A DNA stretch of 58,574 bases from Roseomonas sp. GC11 (GTDB taxonomy: Bacteria > Pseudomonadota > Alphaproteobacteria > Acetobacterales > Acetobacteraceae). The first letter of the stretch is position 1; every line of letters starts with the position of its first letter. The notes below the pieces were generated by a model. It saw nothing but the letters and a program-made list of their open reading frames with translations, had not been told where the DNA came from and made no database searches. The DNA is taken from NCBI RefSeq assembly GCF_024437745.1, contig NZ_JANFNY010000030.1, positions 1 through 58,574 of the forward strand. The letters run 5' to 3'. Of this stretch, positions 42,927 through 50,990 are shown one piece after another. A program made the position numbers and the translations under genes.

Positions 42927-44291
42927 TCAACGCAGGCCGAGCCGCGCCATCTTCTTGATCAAGCCGGGGCGGGAGATACCCAGGCGCCGCGCCGCCTCCG
43001 ACTGGTTGCCGCCGGTCTCCATCAGCACCTCGCGCAGCATCCGGGCCTCCAGCGCCGCGATGGCTTCCTCCAGCCGCCCAGGCGCGGCCGGTGTGGCAGA
43101 CGAGGCCGCATCCATCTCCTCTCCCTCGCCGGCGGCGAAGCGGAGCAACGCGGCATCCACCATCCCTTCCGGCCCCGCGAGTGCCGCGGCCGTTTCCACA
43201 AGAGCCCGCAGTTCGCGCACATTGCCAGGCCATTCGCGCGCAGCGAGCCAGGGGGTGGCATCGGTTGCCAGCCTGATCCCGGGGGCCGCGCGGCGCAGGA
43301 AGGTGGCGGCGAGGATCGCCACATCCTCCCGCCGCTCCGCCAGCGCGGGTGTGCGCAGAATGAAGCCCTTCAGGCGGAAATAAAGATCCTCGCGGAATTC
43401 TCCCGCGGCCACCATCGCCTCAAGATCGCGATGTGTCGCGGCGATGACGCGCAGTTCAGCCCGGCGCGGCTCGCGCGCGCCCACGGGCAGGAAGGTGCCG
43501 TCGTTCAGGAAGCGCAGCAGCTTCACCTGCATCGCCGGTGGCATCTCGCCAATCTCGTCCAGGAAGAGCGTGCCGCGATGCGCGGCTTCCACCAGCCCAG
43601 GACGGTCGCGATGCGCACCGGTGAAGGCGCCCTTGAGATGGCCGAAGAGTTCGCTCTCCAGCAGTTCCGCCGGCAGCGCGCCGCAATGCACCGGCACGAA
43701 GGGGCCGCCGCGCCGCGGGCCGCTGCGGTGCAGGGCCTGTGCCACCAGCTCTTTCCCCGTCCCGGTGGGGCCGAGGATGATGAGCGGCAGGGAAGTAGGC
43801 CCCAGGCGCCGGATCGTCTCGCGCAGGCGCGTGAGGGCGGGGCTGCGGCCGATCAGGCCGAGATCCCCAGACCCCGCAGCCCCGGTGCGCCACTCGGCCA
43901 GTTCGCGCCGCAGCCGCGCCACACGGATCGCGCGCTCGACCGCGAAGCGCAGCAGCTCCGGCTCCACCGGCTTGGGGAGGAAGTCCCAGGCCCCGGCCTC
44001 CACCGCGCGCAGCGCCAGCTCATGCTCGGCATGCGCGGTCAGCACGATCACGGGCACGGCGGCAAAGCGCGGGAGCAGATCGAGCCCGGCCTCGGGCACC
44101 AGCCGCGGCGGCATCACCAGATCGAGGATCACCACCTCCGGCTCCGCCGCGGCGAAGCGCGCCGTGGCGCTCTCCGGATCGGCGGCGAGGTCAACATGGT
44201 GCCCAAAGCCTTCCAGCCAGGCGCCGGCCATGCGGCGGAAGGCCGGCTCGTCATCCACCAGCAGGATACGGCCGGCGATTTCCTGCGTCAT
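42927..44291 (-). CDS. NtrC-family sigma-54-dependent response regulator
   Basis: A 454-residue regulator. Receiver domain with phosphoacceptor Asp57 in VVILDLVMPP; AAA+ domain with Walker A GPTGTGKE (about 174), the GAFTGA loop intact in GHLKGAFTGAHRD (sigma-54 contact), Walker B LFLDEIGEMPP and the R-finger region REDLYFRL; a Fis-type helix-turn-helix at the end (GGNQSEAARRLGISRPGLIKKM). It overlaps the kinase gene by four bases. Its likely targets are the sigma-54 promoter and palindrome upstream of 46360. Confidence 0.93.
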   Translation of the reverse strand: MTQEIAGRILLVDDEPAFRRMAGAWLEGFGHHVDLAADPESATARFAAAEPEVVILDLVMPPRLVPEAGLDLLPRFAAVPVIVLTAHAEHELALRAVEAGAWDFLPKPVEPELLRFAVERAIRVARLRRELAEWRTGAAGSGDLGLIGRSPALTRLRETIRRLGPTSLPLIILGPTGTGKELVAQALHRSGPRRGGPFVPVHCGALPAELLESELFGHLKGAFTGAHRDRPGLVEAAHRGTLFLDEIGEMPPAMQVKLLRFLNDGTFLPVGAREPRRAELRVIAATHRDLEAMVAAGEFREDLYFRLKGFILRTPALAERREDVAILAATFLRRAAPGIRLATDATPWLAAREWPGNVRELRALVETAAALAGPEGMVDAALLRFAAGEGEEMDAASSATPAAPGRLEEAIAALEARMLREVLMETGGNQSEAARRLGISRPGLIKKMARLGLR

Positions 44292-45262
44292 GCGGCCTTC
44301 TCCCCAGTGTCGCGCGCGGTGGCCGGCAGGGTGAGAACGAAGCAGCTTCCCCAGCCTGCAAGCGGCTCCAGACCTGCCGTCCCGCCATGCGCCTCCATCA
44401 CCTTGGCGGCGATCGCCAGCCCGAGGCCCGTTCCGCCCGGCGTGCGGGAGACGAAGGGCTGGAAGAGCCGGTCCCGCAATTCCGCCGGCACGCCCTGGCC
44501 GTCATCGGCGACGAGCAGGCGCAGCGCGCCATCCGCTGCCTCCTCCGCATCCAGCAGGGCGCAGGTCGCGCCGGGCGCGGCACGGGCATTGTCGAGCAGA
44601 TTGCCCAGCGCCTGCCGCAGCCGGCCCGGATCGGCCCGCACCGGCAGTGGCGCATCCAGGCCGGGCCCGAAGCGGACCGGGAATTCGCCCTGCACGGCCG
44701 CACGCGCGAGATCGGCGAGGTCCATCGGAATGGGTTCGACGCGCCAGGGCCTGGCATAATCCAGCAGATCGGCGGAAAGCCGCGTGATGCGGGCAATCTG
44801 CTCGCGGATTTCCGCCCGCGCTGCCGGTGGAGCCGTGGCGGCCGCCATGGCGATGATGTTCAGCGGGTTGCGGATGTCATGCGCGACCGTCGCCGCGAGG
44901 GCGCCCAGTTCCGCGAGCCGTGCCGCCTGCGCCTGCTCCCGCGCCTGTCTGGCCAGTTCGGCGGCCCGGTCCAGCCGCGCGGCTTCATCGGACAGGAGGG
45001 TGGCGAAGACCATCCCGAGTTGCCGTGGTCCGGGCGGAGCGGCCTCCCAGCCATCCAGCTCGGTCCGGCGGGCACCGTGCGCGTCGCGATGCAGGCGCAG
45101 CCGGGGGGCGGTCGGATCCTGGGCTGGCGCGGCGCCCGCGAGCACCTCGACCGGCATGCGGAGCCGCGCCGAGAGCAGGCGCGCGGCTTCCTCCGCCAGC
45201 GCGGTCTCGGTGGCGCAGCGGGCGAGGGTGGAGCGCCAGGCGGAGAGCACCGCCTCCGTCAC
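44288..45262 (-). CDS. sensor histidine kinase, catalytic part
   Basis: A 324-residue soluble kinase. An N-terminal GAF-like or linker segment (about 1-85) precedes a coiled coil rich in Ala, Glu and Arg, the H-box VAHDIRNPLN with His128, N-box ALGNLLDNARAA, G1 VADDGQGVP and G2 GGTGLGLAIAAKVM. It should phosphorylate the NtrC-type regulator whose gene it overlaps. The GTG start is immediately after the TAG that ends the membrane-domain gene, in the same frame, so both may once have been, or still function as, one protein. Confidence 0.88.
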   Translation of the reverse strand: MTEAVLSAWRSTLARCATETALAEEAARLLSARLRMPVEVLAGAAPAQDPTAPRLRLHRDAHGARRTELDGWEAAPPGPRQLGMVFATLLSDEAARLDRAAELARQAREQAQAARLAELGALAATVAHDIRNPLNIIAMAAATAPPAARAEIREQIARITRLSADLLDYARPWRVEPIPMDLADLARAAVQGEFPVRFGPGLDAPLPVRADPGRLRQALGNLLDNARAAPGATCALLDAEEAADGALRLLVADDGQGVPAELRDRLFQPFVSRTPGGTGLGLAIAAKVMEAHGGTAGLEPLAGWGSCFVLTLPATARDTGEKAA

Positions 45263-46123
45263 CTAGCCGCCGGGATAGATGAGGCGCTCCGCCAGCCAGC
45301 GCACCGGGCCGCCCAGGGCGAGGAAGGCCAGCGCCGCGACAGCGCCGGAAGCCACGCCGGAAGCCACCGGGCCCAGCGCGGCGAAACCCGGAGCGGCGGA
45401 AGCACCGGCGACGACGAGCGCCCCGACCGCGCCGAGCAGTGTCCAGGCCAGGGCACGGCGCGCCCAGGCATTGGCCACCAGCACGCGGTAGCGCAGGACG
45501 CCGTAGACGAGGATCAGCGGGTAGAGCGGCAGGCCCAGCAACGGCCAGGGGTAGAGATCGAGCCGCAGCGCGGCGGCCGCGTAGCCCGCCATGCAGGCGG
45601 CGCCCCAGCCTGAGGAGGCCGCGACCGCGAGCACCTGCCGGCGGGCGAGCCCGCGCGCGACCATGCCGGCCCGCAGCAGCACGAGCGTGCCGAGCGCGGC
45701 AAGACCACCCCACGCCACGCTCGCCAGCCATCCCACCTTATTGGGCGTGGCGACGAAGGGCAGACCCGCATAGGGGCCGAAGCTGCCCGGCACGATCAGC
45801 AGGGCCAGCAGGGATGCGCCGCCGCCGGCCAGATAGGCCGCCGCGATCTTCCCGCGGGATGTGCCCCGCCCGGTGAAGGCCAGGGCGAAGTGCAGGAAGA
45901 CCGCCGAGGTGAGCGGCGCGGTCGCGAGCAGGGCGAGGCCGGCCCGCTCCGCCCCTGGGCCGAGAAGTGCCGGCAATTCATTCCCGAGGATCCAGGCGGA
46001 CACGCCGAGGAGGAACAGCACGAGCCGCCTGGCCCCAGGCACGCGGGCCGCATGCCGCGCCAGCACCGCCGCCAGCAGAAGGGAGCCAAGGAGCGCGAGG
46101 ACAAGGCTGACGTGGATGGCCAT
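45263..46123 (-). CDS. membrane sensor domain of the split kinase (seven-helix type)
   Basis: A 286-residue integral membrane protein with about eight hydrophobic segments, resembling the N-terminal 7TM sensor module of histidine kinases (SAWILGNELPALLG, FLHFALAFTGRG, ILVYGVLRYRVL). It ends RWLAERLIYPGG and a TAG codon at 45265-45263, which directly precedes the kinase GTG in frame. ATG 46123 is used; a longer frame to 46282 would cover the palindrome at 46193-46211. Confidence 0.78.
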   Translation of the reverse strand: MAIHVSLVLALLGSLLLAAVLARHAARVPGARRLVLFLLGVSAWILGNELPALLGPGAERAGLALLATAPLTSAVFLHFALAFTGRGTSRGKIAAAYLAGGGASLLALLIVPGSFGPYAGLPFVATPNKVGWLASVAWGGLAALGTLVLLRAGMVARGLARRQVLAVAASSGWGAACMAGYAAAALRLDLYPWPLLGLPLYPLILVYGVLRYRVLVANAWARRALAWTLLGAVGALVVAGASAAPGFAALGPVASGVASGAVAALAFLALGGPVRWLAERLIYPGG

Positions 46124-46192
46124 ACGGGATTCGGGGCAAGGGCCGGGCCAGCTTCGCCGGCCCTGGGAACAGACTGGCAGGGGGGCAGGGGG

Positions 46193-46211
46193 CTGTAAAC
46201 GCGGTTTACAG
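46193..46211. promoter_or_regulatory. 19-base palindrome, candidate enhancer for the NtrC-type regulator
   Basis: CTGTAAAC-GCG-GTTTACAG, a perfect 8+3+8 inverted repeat about 96 bases before the -24 element of the sigma-54 promoter, a standard distance for an upstream activator site. It also lies 70 bases before the divergent sensor gene. Confidence 0.7.
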
Positions 46212-46289
46212 GAGACGCCCCGAACCTGACTCCACCAGCAACAGGGGGAGGCTAAAGCGATGTATTTTTTTAATTTTATCAAATACTTA

Positions 46290-46303
46290 GAAAGAATTCT
46301 TTC
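46290..46303. promoter_or_regulatory. 14-base palindrome next to the -24 box
   Basis: GAAAGAATTCTTTC, a perfect palindrome ending two bases before the TGG of the sigma-54 promoter. It could be a site for a second regulator or simply an AT-rich bend. Confidence 0.35.
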
Positions 46304-46305
46304 CC

Positions 46306-46320
46306 TGGCATGCCCTGTGC
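46306..46320 (+). promoter_or_regulatory. sigma-54 promoter
   Basis: TGGCATGCCCTGTGC carries the GG (46307-46308) and GC (46319-46320) with exactly 10 bases between, 39 bases before the GTG of the small membrane protein. The match to TGGCAC-N5-TTGC is good but not perfect. Confidence 0.65.
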
Positions 46321-46359
46321 GCAGAACCGCCTGCCAATCCCGGCAAAGGAGGTTCTCCC

Positions 46360-46728
46360 GTGATCACCTGGATCGAACTCGGCATTGCTCTCACGCTGAC
46401 CCTGGCGGCAACGCTGACCGTCGCGCGCATCATGTGGCGGCCGCTCTATGGCGTGCTGGAACTCGTCTGCCACGGCGCGGTGCCCGCGCGCTTCTGGACG
46501 ACCTTCGCCTCTGTCATGCTCGTCTGCGGGCCGCTCTTCCTGGTGTGCTTCGCGGCAGGCCGGGCGGAAACGCTTGCCGCCTTCATCCGGCAGGCTGTCT
46601 ATCTCTGCTCGCTCGGGCTGATCGGTGCCTTTGGCATCATGGGCCTCGCGGTGGCCACCTGCGTCCGTCCGGCGCGGCCTGAGAGGGCGCCGCAGGGCAG
46701 CACCCCGGGCGCTGAGCAAGCGGAGTGA
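46360..46728 (+). CDS. small membrane protein, unknown function
   Basis: A 122-residue protein with three likely membrane helices (about 3-22, 47-65 and 83-103) and a short Pro/Glu-rich tail. GTG 46360 has AAGGAGG 8 bases before it, the strongest ribosome-binding site nearby. I recognise no family. It is first in a unit with an SDR-DoxX protein and a DUF2269 protein behind a sigma-54 promoter. Confidence 0.75.
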   Translation: MITWIELGIALTLTLAATLTVARIMWRPLYGVLELVCHGAVPARFWTTFASVMLVCGPLFLVCFAAGRAETLAAFIRQAVYLCSLGLIGAFGIMGLAVATCVRPARPERAPQGSTPGAEQAE

Positions 46729-46735
46729 GGCGGCC

Positions 46736-47974
46736 ATGCGGATTCTGCTGCTGGGCGCCCGTGGCTTCCTGGGTGGCCGCATCGCCGCCCGGCTGCGGGA
46801 GGCGGGCCATACGGTCCTCGACTTCGGCCGCCGCGATGCCGACCTCTCCCGCGCGCAGCCCTCCACCTGGGCGGAGCATCTTTCCGGGGTGGATGCGGTG
46901 GTGAATGCGGCCGGCATCCTGCGCGGTGACCTCGATGGCATTCACCACCGCGGGCCGGCCACGCTCTTCGATGCCTGCGCGGTGGCGGGCATTGCCCGGC
47001 TGGTCCAGATTTCCGCGCTGGGCGCCGCGCCAGACGCACCGACGGCCTTTCTGCGCACGAAGGGAAGGGCCGATGCCCATCTGCTGCGCCTGCGGCGGGA
47101 GGCTGGCAGGGCAGGGTGGTGCGTGCTCCGCCCCGCGTTGGTGGTGGGGCGCGGCGGGGCGAGCACGGGGCTTTTCGCGGCGCTCGCCGCGCTGCCATGG
47201 CCGGCGCGGCTGGGCGGCGGGCCATGGCAGGTCCAGCCCCTCCATGTCGAGGACCTCGCCGCCGCTGTGCTCTCCCTGCTGGAGCACCCGCTGCCTGTGC
47301 CGGATGGCCTCGATCTGGTCGGGCCAGAGGCCATGAGCACGGATGCGCTGACCTTGGCCCTGCGCGATTGGCTGCGCCTGCCGGCCCGCCGCTTCGTCGC
47401 CGTGCCGGGCGCGGTGCTCCGCCTGGCCGCCAGCATGGGCGCGATCCTGCCCGCCTCACCCCTGACCCCCGACACGCTGGCGATGCTGCGGAACGGCAGC
47501 ACCGGTGATCCGCGCCCCGCCATGGAACGGATAGGCTGGCAGGCACGCCCGCTGGCACAGGCCCTGGCCATGGAGCCGGCCACCCCGGCGGATCGCTGGC
47601 ACGCGCGCCTGCTGCCCCTGCGCCCGGCCCTGCGCGGCGCCCTGGCGGTCGTCTGGATCGGTTCGGGCGTGGTGCCCCTGCTGTTCACACCGCCAGCGTT
47701 CAACGCGGCCCTCCTGGCAGGTCTTGGCCTGCACGGGATGTCCGGGCAGGCCGTGCTGCTGGCCGGGGCTCTGCTCGATATCGCGGTGGGACTGGCTTTT
47801 CTACGGCCACGCCACACGGGGCTGGCCGGCGCCCTGGCCATCGCCATGACACTCGCCTTCACGCTCCTGGCGAGCATCGCGGCACCGGAGATGTGGGCCC
47901 ATCCCTTCGCGCCGCTGCTGAAGAACCTCGCCATGATCATGGCCACGCTGGCCCTGCTGGCGATGAGGGACTGA
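46736..47974 (+). CDS. NAD(P)-binding SDR-type protein fused to a DoxX-like membrane domain
   Basis: A 412-residue protein. The N-terminal part (about 1-285) is an atypical/extended SDR with ILLLGARGFLGGRIAARLREAG, VVNAAGILRGD and VLRPALVVGRGG; it lacks a clear YxxxK. The C-terminal part (about 300-412) has four hydrophobic helices as in DoxX-like domains. Such fusions are common in proteobacteria; a role in membrane redox or stress is likely but unproven. ATG 46736; 7 bases after the previous gene. Confidence 0.85.
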   Translation: MRILLLGARGFLGGRIAARLREAGHTVLDFGRRDADLSRAQPSTWAEHLSGVDAVVNAAGILRGDLDGIHHRGPATLFDACAVAGIARLVQISALGAAPDAPTAFLRTKGRADAHLLRLRREAGRAGWCVLRPALVVGRGGASTGLFAALAALPWPARLGGGPWQVQPLHVEDLAAAVLSLLEHPLPVPDGLDLVGPEAMSTDALTLALRDWLRLPARRFVAVPGAVLRLAASMGAILPASPLTPDTLAMLRNGSTGDPRPAMERIGWQARPLAQALAMEPATPADRWHARLLPLRPALRGALAVVWIGSGVVPLLFTPPAFNAALLAGLGLHGMSGQAVLLAGALLDIAVGLAFLRPRHTGLAGALAIAMTLAFTLLASIAAPEMWAHPFAPLLKNLAMIMATLALLAMRD

Positions 47975-47977
47975 GCG

Positions 47978-48451
47978 ATGGATCTCTATCTCCTTCTGAA
48001 ATGGGTCCATGTGCTGAGCTCAACCGTGCTCTTCGGCACGGGTCTTGGCACCGCCTTCCACGGATGGATGGCAACCCGCAGCGGAAACCTGCAGGCGATG
48101 GCCATCTCCGGCCGGAACGTTGTCATCGCCGACTGGATCTTCACGACACCCGCCGTGATCCTGCAGCCTGTGACGGGCCTGCTCCTGGCACAGCGGGCGG
48201 GCTTCGGGCTGCGTGATTCCTGGCTTCTGGGCTCGATCATGCTCTACGTGCTCGTTGGCGCCTGCTGGCTGCCTGTCGTGTGGCTGCAAATCCGGATGCG
48301 CCGCCTGGCCGAGGAGGCCGCCACGGCCGGCTCACCTCTGCCGCCTCTCTATCATCGCTATGCCGCATTCTGGTTTGGCCTGGGCTGGCCCGCTTTCCTG
48401 GGCGTGGCCGTGATCTTCTGGCTGATGATCGCGAAGCCGGCGCTGTGGTAA
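47978..48451 (+). CDS. DUF2269-family membrane protein
   Basis: A 157-residue protein with four membrane helices. LYLLLKWVHVLSSTVLFGTGLGTAFHGW at the N-terminus with its His residues, and WIFTTPAVILQPVTGL, fit DUF2269, a family related to heme-containing membrane proteins and often next to DoxX-like proteins. Three bases after the SDR-DoxX gene, so part of the same unit. Function unknown. Confidence 0.85.
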   Translation: MDLYLLLKWVHVLSSTVLFGTGLGTAFHGWMATRSGNLQAMAISGRNVVIADWIFTTPAVILQPVTGLLLAQRAGFGLRDSWLLGSIMLYVLVGACWLPVVWLQIRMRRLAEEAATAGSPLPPLYHRYAAFWFGLGWPAFLGVAVIFWLMIAKPALW

Positions 48452-48476
48452 GAAAGCCATGCGAAAGTCAGAGCCT

Positions 48477-48532
48477 GGGCCGCTCTCACTGGGCCGCTCT
48501 CACTGGGCCGCTCTCACTGGGTCGCTCTCACT
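48477..48532. repeat. four tandem 14-base repeats
   Basis: GGGCCGCTCTCACT is repeated at 48477, 48491, 48505 and 48519 (the last with one T for C), followed by a fifth partial GGGC. The right end contains the stop codon of the creC-like gene. With a 14-base unit, loss or gain of units cannot change that gene beyond its last codons. Confidence 0.95.
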
Positions 48533-50150
48533 GGGCAGTTCGAGGACGTCTCCCAGCAGGCAGCGAGCCGTCCGCGCCGGGCAGCTGGATCTCGAAGCAG
48601 GCGCCACCCTGGCCCGGCAGCAGGCGGATGCTCCCGCCCGCCGCCTCCAGCCGGGCGCGGGCGATCGGCAGGCCCAGCCCGCTGCCGCCCCGCGCCCGTG
48701 CCGTGGTGAAGAAGCGCTCGAAGATCCGCCCGGCATGGCCGGGGGAAATGCCGGGCCCGCTATCGGACACCCGCAGCACCGCCCCGCCCGCCGCCGGCCC
48801 CCAGGTGATCCGCGCCTGGGCCTGCGGCCCGGCATGCTGGCGTGCATTGTCGAGCAGCAGGACCAGCACGGCGCGCAGTGGCTCGGCCCCGATCCGGACC
48901 CAGAGTGGCGCCGCCGGCGCCTCGAGCGCGACCGGCAACCCCGCCTGCCGGGCCGTGGTCGCCGCCACCTGCACGACGGCGCCGACCTCGCAACGCGCCT
49001 CTGCGGCCGGTGGCGGCGCCTCGGCCCGGGCCAGTTCCAGCAACTGGCGCACCAGACGGTCCAGCCGCTGCACATCGGCCATGGCCTGGGCCAGGAAGCG
49101 ATCGCGCTCCGCCGGGGTCATGGTCGCGCCATGGTCCTGCAGCAGTTCCAGCCCGCCGCGCAGCGCCGCCAGTGGCGTCTTGAACTCGTGGCTGACCTCC
49201 ACCGCGAAGCCGCCGATATACTCCGCCCGGCGCTCCAGCGTCGCGGCCATGGCCTGGATCGCCTCCCGGAGTTCGTCCGCCTCGCGCACCGCGCTGGCCC
49301 GGAGGCGCTGCGGCGGCCGGCGCGCGCCCCCGGCGACCGCCCGCGCCTGCGCCGCCACGGCCTGGATCGGCCGCGCCACGGCATAGCCGATGAACAGGGC
49401 CAGCAGTGCCGCCCCTGCCAGCACCGCCAGCACCAGCGCGGCCACCTCCGCCCGTTTGCCCCAGAGCACCTGCCCCAGGCTGGCCGGCGTGCGGGAGAGC
49501 AGGACGGCACCGATCACCGCCCCGTCCTCCAGCACCGGTTGCGCCACGAAAACCCGCAGGCCGGCGCTGCGGCTGATGGAATCCACCGCGGCCGGGGGCG
49601 AGGTGGAAATCCGCCGGCGCAGCACCGCCGCCTCGCGCCCGGCCAGGGCGGCGGCCACCTCCTCCTGCCCCAGCAGCGACAGGCCCTGTTCCTCGCGGCT
49701 GCTGGCCACCACGATGCCCTGGGCATCCAGCACCCGCATGCCGGCCAGGGTGATGCGCTGCGCCTCCTGCAGCACGGGCTGCAATCCCTGGGCGGCGGCC
49801 AGGGCGCGCGGTATGGGCGGCTGCGGCGGCACGGTGGCGGGCGGCGGCACCGGCAGCACCGGGTCGCGCGCCAGGTCCAGCCGCGGCAGGCGCGGCGCCC
49901 AGCCGGACGCCCCAAGGGGCGCCATCCCGGTGGGCGGCCCGGTTTCCGCCGCGCGCCAGGCGGCGTGGTAGGCGGCGCCGATCACCGCCGCCTGGGCCAC
50001 CAGTTCGCTCTCGGTCTGCCGCACCAGGGCGCTTTCATACAGCCGCAGCAGCCAGAGCCCGCCGAGCGGCAGCGCCAGCAGCAGCAGATTGGCCAGCAGC
50101 AGCAGGCTGCGGATGCGCGGCTTGCGGCGCAGCCAGGCCGGCAGGGCCAC
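48528..50150 (-). CDS. creC: CreC-like sensor histidine kinase
   Basis: A 540-residue membrane kinase. Two membrane helices (about 12-34 and 262-284) enclose a periplasmic sensor of about 220 residues. A HAMP-like linker (ARPIQAVAAQARAVAGG) is followed by the H-box EVSHEFKTPLAALRGG, N-box LLLDNARQHA, G1 VSDSGPGIS and G2 GGSGLGLPIARARLEAAGG. GTG 50150 starts 5 bases after the response-regulator stop. The name rests on the neighbouring creD. The gene ends inside the tandem repeat. Confidence 0.82.
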   Translation of the reverse strand: MALPAWLRRKPRIRSLLLLANLLLLALPLGGLWLLRLYESALVRQTESELVAQAAVIGAAYHAAWRAAETGPPTGMAPLGASGWAPRLPRLDLARDPVLPVPPPATVPPQPPIPRALAAAQGLQPVLQEAQRITLAGMRVLDAQGIVVASSREEQGLSLLGQEEVAAALAGREAAVLRRRISTSPPAAVDSISRSAGLRVFVAQPVLEDGAVIGAVLLSRTPASLGQVLWGKRAEVAALVLAVLAGAALLALFIGYAVARPIQAVAAQARAVAGGARRPPQRLRASAVREADELREAIQAMAATLERRAEYIGGFAVEVSHEFKTPLAALRGGLELLQDHGATMTPAERDRFLAQAMADVQRLDRLVRQLLELARAEAPPPAAEARCEVGAVVQVAATTARQAGLPVALEAPAAPLWVRIGAEPLRAVLVLLLDNARQHAGPQAQARITWGPAAGGAVLRVSDSGPGISPGHAGRIFERFFTTARARGGSGLGLPIARARLEAAGGSIRLLPGQGGACFEIQLPGADGSLPAGRRPRTAQ

Positions 50151-50154
50151 GCGC

Positions 50155-50874
<720 letters not shown>

Positions 50875-50880
50875 GGCCTC

Positions 50881-50899
50881 CTGCACAGGGTCTGCACAG
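50881..50899. promoter_or_regulatory. direct repeat in the creB/creD intergenic region
   Basis: CTGCACAG-GGT-CTGCACAG: two identical 8-base sites 11 bases apart, one helical turn, a typical layout for an OmpR-type regulator dimer. It lies 6 bases before creB and about 90 before creD. Confidence 0.55.
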
Positions 50900-50990
50900 C
50901 ATGTCCTTGGCGGTTGCAAGGCGTTTCCGTCAAGGCTGCATGCCGCCGCGCCAGGATGCCCGCCTTGCCACCGCGACGAGGCGCATCATC

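Noticed and set aside
48477-48532. possible iterons of a replication origin
   Set aside because: Only four 14-base units, no replication gene nearby and no AT-rich block next to them.
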